NCBI RefSeq assembly: GCF_037126465.1
Contig: NC_088201.1
Coordinates: forward strand, 8,561,001 to 8,625,000
Source of the DNA: Ornithodoros turicata
Lineage: Eukaryota; Arthropoda; Arachnida; Ixodida; Argasidae
Length of the DNA stretch: 64,000 nt
Direction: 5' to 3'
A program made the position numbers and the translations under genes. This document shows positions 46,617 through 57,479 of this stretch, piece after piece; the stretch's first letter is position 1; the number at the start of each line of letters is the position of its first letter. The notes below the pieces were generated by a model. It had not been told where the DNA came from. It did no database searches and was given only the letters and a program-made list of their open reading frames with translations.

Positions 46617-46928
46617 CAGGTTGGGACAAAAGTTTACGGAACACGCGAGCGGCGTATTTTTTCGTCGGTACGACACCCTAGCGGCTGGCGGAAGCGGGTG
46701 AGTTCATTGCTTCGGAGGGGTGCAAGTGTGCGATGCCAGAGACACAGCGGTAGTTCCGGTATCGCCTGGTTGTGTTTCGGAAGTGGAAGCTACCGCTCTG
46801 TGTCGCTAACAGCGTACCCTTCCACCCCTCCGAAACAGTGAACTCACCCGCTTCCTGCAGCCGCTAGGGTGTCGCACCGAAGAAAAAGTACGCCACTCGC
46901 TTGTTCCGTAAACTTTTGTCCCAACCTG
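46617..46928. mobile_element. Tc1/mariner-like foldback MITE, 312 bp
   Basis: Ends CAGGTTGGGACAAAAGTTTA and its inverse, with TA at 46615-46616 and 46929-46930. The arms extend about 130 bp (GACACCCTAGCGGCTGG..., CCACCCCTCCGAA...), so most of the element can fold on itself. Confidence 0.9.
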
Positions 46929-46930
46929 TA

Positions 46931-49105
46931 GCTGCTCAACCCAGTTGCGCGCCACTGAATTTGTATCCTGCGAATATATCCTAAAGCAGTTGTCCTAAAT
47001 ATATCCTAAAGCACAAGAATGTATCATAAAGCACTTGTCAAGCCCTGCTAGCTTATTGACCCGTAAAATTTAATCACAGGCGATTCTTACGCGTTTTAAA
47101 AGCTTATTTTGTCTCACTAAAACATCATCTATGAATTATCGTGATTTATTTACGTTAGCTTCACGAAGCACAGAGGGCATTGAATACAGCCGTGGCTGCA
47201 GTGAAGCATCTTATTCGCCTTCGCTGAAATGCTCGCTTCACAGTAGGAATTCAAAACGCCACTCTTAGGGTTCTCTCACTGCCACCCCTTCATTCGGCTA
47301 CACAGTTACATCGGGAATGTCCACTCGACCAATACTGTATTGCTCCCGACAAAGAACTGCGAAGGTGATCTAACCTCTCCTCTGCAACAAACTTGTTGAA
47401 ATAAAGTTGTTGTTCTTTCCTCTGCAATACCCCTCATCAATGTTTGACCGCACCATACCCAACCCCTTCTCACCTTAACGGTGTCATGGCTCCTGGAGTT
47501 ATCTTGCCCTCACCCAGTGATTTCTGGGGGTGCTGAGCTTTCAAGGGGGGGGGGGGGGGGGGGGGGGTCATGCTTGGTGAAGGTTCCACTTACGAAATTT
47601 TTCTTAGACACGGAAAGAATCGTGGCACAACGGTGACATATCTGCACAGCTTTCCCGGTTTATTTGTACGTGTCATTACTTTAGAACATTAGAATAGAGA
47701 TTCATTGTGAACGGCATTTCAACATTAAGATGCATAATCACACGACCGACAAAGTTAAGAGACTACCATCTTGTCAACGAACACCTAGCAATCAACGGTG
47801 AAAACGTTAGAATACCTCGCTTGGTTGAGTTGGGCGCAAATGGCTCTTGATGATCCACATTGAGTTTGCGTGCCCGCACGCATATTTGCTCGTACATAGG
47901 CGCAATATATGCATTGCACAGTCACTTTTAAATGATTTTGGACAAATGCATCGTACGATCATCTGCATGACTGTGGTCCTACAGCCCAAGTTTGACAGCA
48001 CAGGATGTAATTCGCTGCGCCGGACTCACTACCAGAACGTGTTGGTGGCTGAGCTGGGTGGGGTCACCTAAGAAATTTCAGGGGGGGGGGGGTGCAAAAA
48101 TGGAGGGAGGGTGTACACCCCCCCTGAGGGGGGTGTAGGGAAATCCCTGCCCTCACCTCAAAGTGGACGTGAGGTGAAAGATAAGGTCAACATCTCCCAG
48201 ACATAGCCGTGTAGATAGCCACCTTGTGCAGGTTCTTCTCATTCTGTCTATTAGCATAATGCCCAGCCCATGCACTACTTTCACTGCACGAGTGTGAACC
48301 GGCTCTTTCTTTCGTCCTTCTTTATTTCACATTTTATCTCAACTTGAGCGATACCTTTTCTTTTCCTTTTTTTTTTTTTTCTGCGCGTATGTTTATTAAA
48401 TTTCCTCGCCGAAAAGCGGACCAAGACCTCCGATGAACCAGCAGACCTTTCCAGAAGCCTGCCGCCAGGCTTCATTTTTCTGCACAGATAACACACAAGA
48501 AAGACAGGAAAGAAAAAAAATACGAACGAAAAAAACAAAAGCAGTTCATTTTCTACAGCCTTCTCTTTCTGTTGCGTGACTGAGACGTGGAGAGGGCAGA
48601 TATTTACACGTTCAGGATGTAGATTAAAAATATAAAATTAGTCCTCCCGGAGGGATTTGTTTACACAAGGATTCACTGCTTCGGTCTGGTGAGTGGAGAT
48701 AAGGAAGCACGGCCTTTCAGGAGCCAAGGAAAATTGGTGACTGCCGTCTACGCGGAGCCCGTAAGTAACCGACTCAGATTGGAAGCACATTTTCGCGGAG
48801 TACACGTGCCCTCTCCCGATTTCATAAATCGTCGTGACAGGAGTCCGCTGCAGGACGGTGTGAGCCGTTGCGGTTGACACGTACTTCAGATGCTAGGTTT
48901 CTTTGGCGTTCGTGTTATATGCGGCGGTCCGCGTCGAGAAATCATTCTCTCGTTCTCTCTCCCGGAATAGAGAATGGAGGAAGCGTGACATAGTCGCTCA
49001 TCGGGAGTACTGTACGTCATGTTCTGCGTAACTTCACGCCAGAAACGGGCGAAGTGACATGTGTAGCAAGCTCGTTCAGCTGCCCGTGAGAGTAGCTCGC
49101 AAATA
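46931..49105. other. unassigned DNA with G runs
   Basis: G runs near 47544-47570 and 48079-48091. Tandem TATCCTAAAGCA words near 46975-47035. ORFs at 47807-48071 and 48638-48880 have no motif. Confidence 0.4.
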
Positions 49106-49309
49106 CAGGGTATTCAAAATTAAGCTTTCACTAGCAATTTATAAATAGGCGAACAAAAGAAAACTCTTTTTCTGTTCCTTGAGTAAGAAACAGGTGCTAC
49201 ATAATTAGCAGCACCTGTTTCTTACACAACTAGCGTAAAGTTATCATCCGGTTTCCTGTCGTCGCTGTGTTTGCGTAGCGCTCGTGAAAGCTTAATTTTG
49301 AACACCCTG
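49106..49309. mobile_element. mariner-type MITE with inner hairpin, 204 bp
   Basis: 26-bp terminal inverted repeats starting CAGGGTATTCAAAATTAAGC (one mismatch between ends), TA on both sides. A second palindrome (GTAAGAAACAGGTGCT ... AGCACCTGTTTCTTAC) lies near the centre. Confidence 0.88.
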
Positions 49310-49907
49310 TAAATGATTTTGCCTGACGCGTTAGACTACGAAGAACCGCACCTCAACCGCTGTTAAAGTGTTGCATTATGTGCATTTTATTACGTGTCAC
49401 TGTGAAAACACATTCGTCCAAGCGTATAAGTGTGACTGTTGAAAGGATTTTTTTCGTCCTGTTCGTAAGTTGACCATCCCAGAGTTTTACGTATCGGCAT
49501 TCATCAACATTCCCTCGCGTGCTTTCTCGCCGTTTTGTCAGTAACTTTATTGGTGACTAGCAAATAATATCCGACGCAATCGTCGAAGAAAACGCGAAAC
49601 GAACAAGGAGAGCAAGCCATGAAATTTGGCCGTCCTCTCTTAAACCTCTATAAAGCAAGCAAGCAAAAAGAACTGTACTGCTCTCCAGCGGTGAATCACA
49701 CCATGTCTCGGTCACGATTTATTTGTTGTCGTTGCTGTTGGATCGAAAGAGCGTCGTATGCAGTCCAGAGATGGGGTCGGAAGACGGAATGAACCAGATA
49801 TTCCCAGTTTCTTGTAAAGCAATGACAAAGGAAAAAGTCACCCCCGATGTAATACAACTAAACTGTAGCTAACTGTACGTGATGACGGATACCCGTCATC
49901 GACACAT

Positions 49908-49913
49908 TTTATT
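49908..49913 (-). promoter_or_regulatory. candidate poly(A) signal of the cuticle gene
   Basis: AATAAA on the minus strand, about 285 bp past the cuticle stop codon. It is the nearest good match downstream of the coding region. Confidence 0.5.
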
Positions 49914-50197
49914 TTTCGAAAATCTTTACAAGGCACAAATTAGGTGGATCAACCCACCACACGTGTCTTACTGAGTCCGTCACGATCAAACTATAGTACC
50001 CCATAAATCATGACTGCATAACAAAAGACACTTACGAAGCAAGAAATAACTGAGCAGGATCGCTTGTGTATCTAGCATTATTATTCAGCGCATAGCTTCA
50101 AGAAAACACGCGTAATCTGCGTTTTCAGAGAGAGAGCCAGAGACGTACAGTTCTACCTGGCAGCATCTTGAACAGCAATTATCACACTCTGGGCAGC

Positions 50198-50713
50198 CTA
50201 ATAGGCTACGTACGACGCGTAACCACTGGGAGCGTAATAGTAAGAACGAATGGGCGAAGGAGCGTAATAAACCGTGTACTGGGGATACTCATTGGAAGCA
50301 GACGCCACATATGGTTCTGCTTCCAATGCTCCGTTTGTACTGGAAACTACGTATTGGTAAATTTGCGGCACGCGGTGGACGATCGGAGCCACGTAACGAC
50401 GAGCCTGGACGACGTCTTGAGACGCAGCAGGACGTGGCTCCTGTTTCACCACTGTTACTTGACCGGGCGTTATTTCTTCCTGAGCCTGATAGCCATTGCC
50501 ATCAGCCTTGTACGACACCACTCGCCGTTGTCCGTAGGGGTCCACGTAGCTGTAGTGTCCTCGAACCGTTCCGTCGGCGGTGCGGCTTTCCTGCCGTTGG
50601 TGGCGCCCGAGGTCTCCCGTGTCAAAGCCGAAGCTGTAGCTCGGCTCTGGACTTGGAGTAGGATTCTCCTGAGCCGCTCCAGAGCTCCACAACATCAATG
50701 CTGTCAGGATAAT
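50198..50713 (-). CDS. cuticle protein with Rebers-Riddiford chitin-binding domain, exon 2
   Basis: Structural protein of the exoskeleton. With exon 1 it makes 174 residues. Acceptor CTTCCATTAG at 50714. Residues 4-17 (IILTALMLWSSGAA) complete a signal peptide with likely cleavage before QE. The R&R domain spans about residues 28-80: YSFGFDTGD, RQESRTADGTVRGHYSYVDP, then VVSYKADGNGYQAQEE. The YxVxYxADxNGYxA end of the motif supplies the aromatic chitin-contact residues. The C-terminal half is low-complexity and rich in Tyr, Pro and Ser (QYTVYYAPSPIRSYYYAPSG), usual for tick cuticle proteins. Stop at 50198-50200. The frame is intact. Confidence 0.96.
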   Translation of the reverse strand: MILTALMLWSSGAAQENPTPSPEPSYSFGFDTGDLGRHQRQESRTADGTVRGHYSYVDPYGQRRVVSYKADGNGYQAQEEITPGQVTVVKQEPRPAASQDVVQARRYVAPIVHRVPQIYQYVVSSTNGALEAEPYVASASNEYPQYTVYYAPSPIRSYYYAPSGYASYVAY

Positions 50714-50944
50714 CTAATGGAAGCGAGCGTTGTGTAAGGACGCCAGTACCAATCAAAATATGGTACGAAAACCACGACTATTATGACGGATTATTTAGGT
50801 ACATTTCAAAGTGATCTTTCCAGCAGGAGACAGCGAAGACCATTGTAACGGTTGCGTTATGCGCTTGGCCTATTCTCGTTCGTTGATGGAAGGGCTTGAG
50901 GCCTCAACAAAAAGACAAAAAAAAAGTTGAGTATTACTCCTCAT

Positions 50945-51130
50945 GAGTATCATAAAATATCGAGCTAACCGACTTCCATGAGGGGACCGGGAGGTGGCCC
51001 TGGTTTGAATCCCGACACCCGCTGTATTGCCTGGGTGTTTTTCCTGGGTTTTTCTCAAACGTTCTAAAGGCGAATGTCGACACGGTTCCATGCGAAGTGC
51101 GGCCATGACAGCCAGCAGTGCCAGTTATCC
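50945..51130 (+). mobile_element. Ruka-like SINE in the cuticle gene intron
   Basis: B-box-like TGGTTTGAATCCCGACACC at 51000, then TGCCTGGGTGTTTTTCCTGG and GGCGAATGTCGACACGG, matching the other copies with many substitutions. Opposite in orientation to the host gene and lying within intron 50714-51205. Confidence 0.8.
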
Positions 51131-51205
51131 ACAAAACGAAAAGAACTAAGGACCTATACGCACAAAAGTCTACGCTGCATCGATGACGTGCACAGACTCA
51201 CTTAC

Positions 51206-51214
51206 CGGATACAT
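51206..51214 (-). CDS. cuticle protein exon 1 (three codons)
   Basis: ATG TAT CCG followed by donor GTAAGT. Phase 0 joins exon 2 to give the signal peptide MYPIILTALMLWSSGAA. Cuticle protein genes often have a very short first coding exon ending in the signal peptide. The TATA box about 50 bp upstream supports this start. Confidence 0.88.
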
Positions 51215-51264
51215 AGCGCGTTCTCGGCTGACACACATGACGAGATTCACTAGCGTATGAGCCG

Positions 51265-51272
51265 TCTTATAT
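51265..51272 (-). promoter_or_regulatory. TATA box of the cuticle gene
   Basis: Minus strand TATATAAG. The expected transcription start is about 25-30 bp downstream, near 51237, giving a 5' leader of about 20-25 nt before the ATG at 51214. Confidence 0.75.
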
Positions 51273-51289
51273 AAGGATTGTCCTCCCAC

Positions 51290-53002
51290 GACACCTTGAG
51301 TAAATATTTACAAGGACATCGTCGCCTAAGTGCGCGCTGTCGTTTCCACACGTGGGAAAGGCAAATCACAATTAAGGAGCATTTGCGACAGCTCCGACTT
51401 CTATTTGAGGTGTTGTCGCCTCGCCCAAGAAAATGGAATTCCCGAGACGTTTCGCCCACCGGGGAAATGAAGCGACAACGCTATGAATTGCGCAAGATAA
51501 GTACTATGGAGAGTCCTTTTCGAGAAACTTGCATTTTCCCTCATTATCTCGCTGTGATTGAGTCGGTGTTCGATGTCTGTACATACTACGCGCGGACAAG
51601 GCGTAATTGTGTGCCATTCGGTCTGCCGGATGTGCCCGAGCCGGCGTCAAAGCAGATGCATACTCTCTCTCTGGCTCTTCGCACATTGTGCCTCTGTGGA
51701 AGTAAGGGATTTTATGCGTGCAGATTGTCTACAGCGCTCATGAAAAACATTTCTAAGACTGCTCAAGAGGGAGTAGAAAAATAATCACGGAAGACTGATT
51801 AGCAGATTTAAAGAACTACGTAGTATTCCCAATTGTAAACTGATATATAATTTTATATGTTCTGCGTCAAAACTCTTAAAACAGTAAACAGTAAAAACAG
51901 TAAAAACTCTTCTCTCACTCATTTAAAAAAAATGGAATGTTGGGGGTGTCGGGAAACGTCTCTAGTAACGTCTCATAAGTAGAGTGTTGCGGAATAAACG
52001 GCGAGATGCCAGCATACTAAAAAAAACATATTAATTGATGTTCTGATTGATTAATGTTCTAACATTTTGGTAACGAAAAGCTGCCCAGACGTGGGCACTT
52101 AAGCCACATTTACATGAATGAATGGTTCTGGCAGAGACTCATTAAATACAACCGAAACCCGAAAGAAGGCGATTCGTCCCCCTTTACTTCTATGCGTATC
52201 AAGTTGCGTACCAAATTCTATGCGTACCAAAGGTGACGTTACACGGTTGTTCCATTCCGCCACATTTGCCATTTCGATCTATGTCCGCTTAGCGAATTGA
52301 TGCGTTCCGCATTTGTAGCGAATCAGCATGTTTTTAACCGAAAGGATGCGATGCGGCACACGCATTCGATTCGCTTGTACTGCAACCGTCGGTTTACTGA
52401 GAGATAATTGACTTTTAGTGTCCAGCGGGGTTCTGAGATAACTGAGTAAAAGTACTTTTTTGGTATCTTGAGGAAAATTACTATTATATGCATTTTCACA
52501 AGCGTAGTTTGGACCCGTTACTCAGTTACTTTGTTAGAAACTTGTTAGTTATTTTCGATTATTTATTAGATCTTGAGGAAAATTAGTTTTTCTTTATTTT
52601 TATGTTCACCTCCCTACTTTGTACCCGTTACTTTGTTAGAGACTTGCGTGTTCTCTGGGTGTTCAAACCACCCCCGAAATGGCACCTGTGGTTGTGCATT
52701 TGAGAGAGAGGAGCGAGGGGGAATCCTCTTCTCCCATATAAAGTCCCATAGAACCTCCCCCCCCCCCCCCCCCGAAATACTTTTCTCGCTACGCCGCTGG
52801 CTGCCGGTATGAACTTTTATCACGCAACATAAGCGAGCAGAATGAGAAATGGACAAAGTTGTTTAAATAGAATTCAACAGAAAGATGCAAAATTTTAGGC
52901 ATCAGTGGCGTCTTTACTGCTATTTTCTTGATGTGGCGGTCATAGGCATAACGTCAGCGACGAAACGTACCATTCTTGCGTAAATAATGATGCCGCAGCG
53001 AA
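51290..53002. other. no supported gene; subterminal-array-like DNA at 52430-52640
   Basis: The 168-codon plus ORF at 51278-51784 has no recognised domain. Words such as CCGTTACT(CAG)TTACTTTGTTAGA and CTTGAGGAAAATTA recur at 52470-52640, resembling hAT subterminal repeats. A C run of about 18 lies at 52757-52774. Confidence 0.4.
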
Positions 53003-53257
53003 AGCTGAAGCTGATTTTGCAACAGTTACAAGAGGATGTATACTCACAGGATGCAATTAAAGTAGTGTGTGGAAATTTTTGTCACGAAATCCCCGCTTCG
53101 CCGTTCCAAGCAACACCTCCATGATGAGGAAATTTTGCCGCTGTGGCGGCCCCCATAAAAACAGCAACCAATGAACTGCGCTCAAATTTGAATGGCAGGT
53201 CGAGCCTCCTTTTTAGGCTCCTCCTATTGCCATGACTCCCTTTTATACACGGCTCTG
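53003..53257. mobile_element. truncated copy of the 11623-12452 hAT-like family
   Basis: Shares GTGTGGAAATTTTTGTCACG, AAATCCCCGCTTC, GGTCGAGCCTC and the terminus CCTTTTATACACGGCTCTG with the element at 11.6 kb. The other end is missing. Confidence 0.8.
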
Positions 53258-53384
53258 GGGCACGCAGTGAATCCAAAATGATGTCCAAGTGTGCCAACCC
53301 ATAAGAGTTTGTATGCTGGAAAGTAAAAACATTTTTAACATAACAGGTTTCGTCATGTACATTTTTCCTACAAATGCAATGACC

Positions 53385-53500
53385 ACGGATGTGCGGATAT
53401 GCTCAACATCCGCACGGATGCGGATACACCTATTTGAACTAGCGCAGTCACGGCCGCGGATCCCACATGCGCGGATACCGTGCGGATGCGGACACTGCCA
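53385..53500. repeat. GCGGATGCGGATA word array
   Basis: About eight copies of (T)GCGGATA/GCACGGATGCGG words in both orientations within 115 bp. It resembles the subterminal zone of a hAT-like element. No clear termini were found. Confidence 0.6.
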
Positions 53501-54299
53501 ATCCTATCTGCGCTCACCTCCAGCTATAACCCGTATGAGAGGGAAGAACTTTCCTTAATTATATCTGTGTCTTAATTGTAACTTGCTTTCGATCCTATTG
53601 GTCTGTAACTGCCGCTTGCACCTCCATAGTGGCTCAACTTCTCACCATTACCTAAATTTCTTCTTCACCAGCACTGCATACCTTTGTAAGGGGACGACCC
53701 TCATGACGAGAGCCGCCGATATTACGAAAAGAGACTGTTCCTGTTCAGAACAGTTCAGAACAGAAGAAGAACAGTTCCTGTTCGATATAACTCCGGCTCT
53801 CCGTTTCACTGGATCTCCTACCCCTCTACTGTATACGTTTGTGTGTTATAAATCCTTGTACCTGTATTGTGCCACCATACTTCACCTCGTGCTAGTGGCA
53901 CGAATAAATAAATAATCTTCGTTTTTCAGAAACTTTCCTCTCGTGACGTCACTGCAGGGCTGCGCACAGCGCCACCTCGCGTTTGCTTTATGAACGTGGT
54001 AGCCGCTTACAGCGTCTCTTATTTACTGTTAAAAGTCATATGGGCACGTGCAATTCTATTTTATTTTGCCCTTTCATTTGTCCCGGACGAAACATAGGCT
54101 ATTTTGAGGACGCACGACTTTTTTCTTTTAGACCGTCAGCTGTATTGTGGAGACTTTCCCGAGGTCGCGTCGGCGTCGTCGGCATTCGCATGTCCGCACA
54201 AAACTCTTAGCGCATGTGCGCTCAGCGCTGGGAGTAAGGAGGAGAACCCCGCCAGTTTACAACCGCTATCGATGGAAAGTGAGATAGCTCAGTGAGCTG

Positions 54300-55252
54300 G
54301 CAATGACTTCAACTTCTATCACGGAAAGGCGAATATCGACAGAGCTTTGGCGGACGAATTTCGTCGACTGCAAAAGCACTGATTACGCACCATGACTACG
54401 CAGTGCGTGGAACAACTAGACAGGCCCCACTCGTTGACACTCGCAGCCCTAAATGTACGCTCCGTACAGCTCCACGCAGAAGACGTTGCACACGACTATG
54501 TTCTCCGTAAGACATCACTTCTGTGTCTTTCCGAGACGTGGATGGAGACGGAGAGAGCGATACAAGTCGACGGCTTCAAGTGCTTCTGCGGGGCGCGTCG
54601 CAGTGGCGGCCGGAGTTGCCATTTACCTGCGTGTCGGAGTACTGGCTACACCACTTGAAGTCACCCTTCCTGGAGACGACGTCGTATAAATTTATGCCGT
54701 GCAGCTTCCCACAGGGCTCGTGGTGGCTGTGTGCTACTTCTCGCCTCGCGCCGCGCCGGAACGCATCCGCGACTTTATCGTGTATGTACTCGCGCCTTAC
54801 CGCACGCACAAGCTTCTCGTCGTCGGAGACTTCAACGTGGACGTTTCACTGGCCAAGAACAACACTTTCCTAAGGATATGTCCGAACAACTGGTGGTGGT
54901 GGTGGTGGTGGTGATAGGGCTTGCCGTTGTCGGCCTCACGTATGTGGGCAACGTCACGACTCACGCCCTGGGGGAATGTGCGTCCTGGGCCGACTTCTAA
55001 GGGAACTGTGCCGACATATGTCTGAAAGCGTCTGAGGAAAACCCAGGAAAAACCCCAGACAGCACAGCCGGCACCGGGATTCGAACCCGGGTACCTCCCT
55101 GGACCTTCCGCTGTGCACCGACATCCGCCAACCCACAACTAGACATGGCTCATGCATAGACTTGGTGTACCAGAACAGCCAACTATAGTTCAGGACACCA
55201 CTCACCTCGCCAAGCATTTCAGCGACCACAAATCAATACTCATCACGCTTAA
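54300..55252 (+). pseudogene. endonuclease/exonuclease/phosphatase domain relic, Helitron-type
   Basis: A stretch NDFNFYHGKANIDRALADEF (about 54300-54360) is followed by LTLAALNVRSVQLHAEDVAH, LLCLSETWMETERAIQVDGF, and after frameshifts VAVCYFSPRAAPERI and LLVVGDFNVDVSLAKNN. A SINE (about 54893-55136) interrupts it; the frame resumes with HGSCIDLVYQN and HFSDHKSILITLK. These are the N-x-R-S, E-T-W, G-D-F-N and S-D-H motifs of an EEP endonuclease. The lead-in plus SLNVRS segment resembles the endonuclease fused behind Helitron helicases; a LINE endonuclease is the alternative. Confidence 0.75.
54893..55136 (-). mobile_element. Ruka-like SINE with (CAC)n tail
   Basis: The minus-strand head has reverse B-box GGGATTCGAACCCGGG at 55077. 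The body has CCTGGGCCGACTTCTAAGGG at 54984. The long 3' part contains CCTCACGTATGTGGGCAACG and the tail is (GGT)n on the plus strand. It splits the EEP domain relic. Confidence 0.88.
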
Positions 55253-55363
55253 ATAACTTTGTCTACACACTTTCATCCGCGCCTCGTTTCACCACACGCA
55301 CAGCTGACGCTGAATTACGCGTTACACGAGTCGTAACCGTCCTGTTTTTTTTCTTTTTTTCAG

Positions 55364-55640
55364 TTGCTAGATGATGATGACGAGGATTGGAGGTGTAATG
55401 CGCATCGACAACAAAGGTCATGTTGGCACAGTTCCCTTAGAAGTCGGCCCAGGACGCACATTCCCCCAGGGCGTGAGTCGTGACGTTGCCCACATACGTG
55501 AGGCCGACAACGGCAAGCCCTATCACCACCACCACCACCACCACCACCACCATAACACGCCAAAACAGTGATGAGGATGAAGCTGCGACTAGTTAAAAAT
55601 AAACACGATGTCTGATTAAAAAAAAGAGGGTTTGGATGTG
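55364..55640 (-). mobile_element. LINE-C 3' tail interrupted by a SINE fragment
   Basis: AGATGATGATGACGAGGATT at 55369 and ACACGCCAAAACAGTG ... GACTAGTTAAAAATAAACAC at 55556-55605 are the two sides of a LINE-C 3' UTR, split by the SINE part at 55409-55553. Confidence 0.7.
55409..55553 (+). mobile_element. Ruka-like SINE 3' half, inverted relative to 54.9 kb
   Basis: GGCACAGTTCCCTTAGAAGT to GGCAAGCCCTATCACCACC(ACC)n. It is almost the exact inverse complement of 54897-55011. The tRNA-like head is absent. Confidence 0.88.
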
Positions 55641-55649
55641 TAAAACATG

Positions 55650-56800
55650 AGTCTGGGAACAGTAACGATAATGGTAACCGAAACAAAAACGCTATATTAC
55701 TGAAATTGGAAATGGTAACGATAACGGAAACGGAAACGCATACCACGATACTCTGTTCCCGGAAACGGAAACGAAAATGCGGGTAATGGCTATTCCTGCG
55801 GCGCGATGACATGAGCGACCTTTCATTTTATTCTTGCTGTTTGGTGACTCAATTCCATGTAATACTTGCCCTGAATACTACACGAGAGCATGGAGAGCGC
55901 ATTATTAGATCTTGAGGGTGCATCCGTCGCTTACTCGTTCCAGACCTCATAACTCGTGACGTCAACACATGTGTCTTCCGACAGACTCCACGACGTATAA
56001 CCTGAGAACGCAAACCTACGATTTATTTTTTTATTTTTATTTTTTTTTTTTTTCACCGTGGCTATGGCAGTATTGGTTACTGCTGAGAGCGTCCGCGCCT
56101 AGGAATGCGACATTGAATAGAGGTCTGGTCATGTCAATCTTGAGTTGCTGGACTTAGTGTTCGAAATCCTGCGAGATGTGCGCATTCCGTCGATGCGAAA
56201 TTACTTGTGTAGTGTGTACGCGAGACACGGATGCGGCACTTAGCCAAAACATGGGTGCTGAGAGAGCTGAACAGGGCACAGGCTGCCCTCCCGCAGCTCT
56301 GTAACAGGCCTTTCCATTACCCGTGTATTCACACGAGCAACATACTCACGGAAGATTCTAGCGGAAGAAAAAGCGAAAACACTGCTTACAGAGCCGAAGT
56401 TCCGTCCCGTGTTCTGTTGAGCATTCACACGGCGCAGAATAGCGGAAGTGGCGTATTGCGCATTTAGCAGACGACACTTAGCAGACGACGCCGTCAGCCT
56501 CTTTTCCTGTCGTCTGCTACGGAATATCTTGTGGCTGTGGCGCAGGATATTCCCCATGGTTAGCAGTGTACGTGAAGACATGACGCTGAACGCTCGCGCT
56601 CACGTGACAGCAGAAAGCTATGACGTTTTTCCCATCTTCCGCTTCTGGGGGAATGTCGCTCGTGTGAATGCACGGTACCGGAAACAGCAACGAAAAGAAA
56701 TTGAAAGGCTGGTATCAGAAACGGAAAATGTAAACGAAAATACTGCGGTAACAAAAAACGAAGCGGTAACGAAAATACGTCCGTTACCCTTCGCTGTCTA
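55650..56800. mobile_element. element with GGAAACG arrays around an inner foldback
   Basis: GGAAACGGAAACG-type words cluster at 55660-55790 and again, same orientation, at 56680-56780. Between them lies an imperfect foldback (about 56322-56680) with arms GTATTCACACGAGC and GCTCGTGTGAATGCAC. Termini were not resolved; probably a hAT-like element with a nested MITE. Confidence 0.5.
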
Positions 56801-56814
56801 AAACTACAAAAACG

Positions 56815-57380
56815 TTGACACAACACCGATGTCTTTTAAGAAATTTCAAATTCCGCTAAAAGGAATGATATAGCCTCATCACTAAATCAATAGGGCTGGG
56901 TGAAGAGTTAACAGGTGTTTATAAAACTATATGTGAAGCGATATTGACGACGAGTTTCATGGTGTGGACGTGTAATCAGTATGTCCAGAACAGAGAGAAG
57001 CTCACCATAGTGTGTGTATTGAGGTAGCTCCTCTCTATAAAGTAAAAACGTGTGTGTAAGGAATGTGTGACCCATCCGTAACCTCGTTCGTAAAACGCTA
57101 GACAGACGATTTTCTCGACGGTGTGCCTGACTTTGGATGTGGGGTTTAATCACATAGAGTTTGTTGTGTGTCCGTGTGTTCCAAAGGTTCTGCCGTTTTG
57201 TGTAAAGTGAGTGCAGTCTAAAGTGAGTTTCTTGAGTGCTGACTTGATGTCTTGCAGAGGTGTTTCCAATGAAGTAATCCCTTTGGAAACTGCTGCTGCG
57301 GCGGCCTGGTTCCCTAATTCATGGCCCTGTATGGCTGGACACCCAGCATAGGGTAGCTAGGCGGGGTAGTTGATAAGTGT
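56815..57380 (-). mobile_element. LINE-C 3' fragment
   Basis: Minus strand. Parallel to 14240-14720: ATGATATAGCCTCATCACTA, CAGAGAGAAGCTCACCATAG, CTCTATAAAGTAAAAACG and AGTTTGTTGTGTGTCCGTG all have counterparts there. Heavily mutated coding region. Confidence 0.75.
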
Positions 57381-57479
57381 TCACATTAACTAACGTACTT
57401 TGAGTGCTGCTGTTAGTTAATATGACCCAGCAAAGGATTACGGAATAGCCCCTCTTCTGTGTCATGCTGACTAAGGTGA

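Noticed and set aside
47544..47570. Long G run as a LINE-A tail
   Set aside because: No AAACATAT motif beside it; it is just a homopolymer.
51278..51784. 168-codon plus ORF upstream of the cuticle gene
   Set aside because: No recognisable motif or splice signals; overlaps the cuticle promoter on the other strand.
55520..55555. His-rich peptide from (CAC)n as a metal-binding protein
   Set aside because: It is the SINE's CAC tail read as codons.
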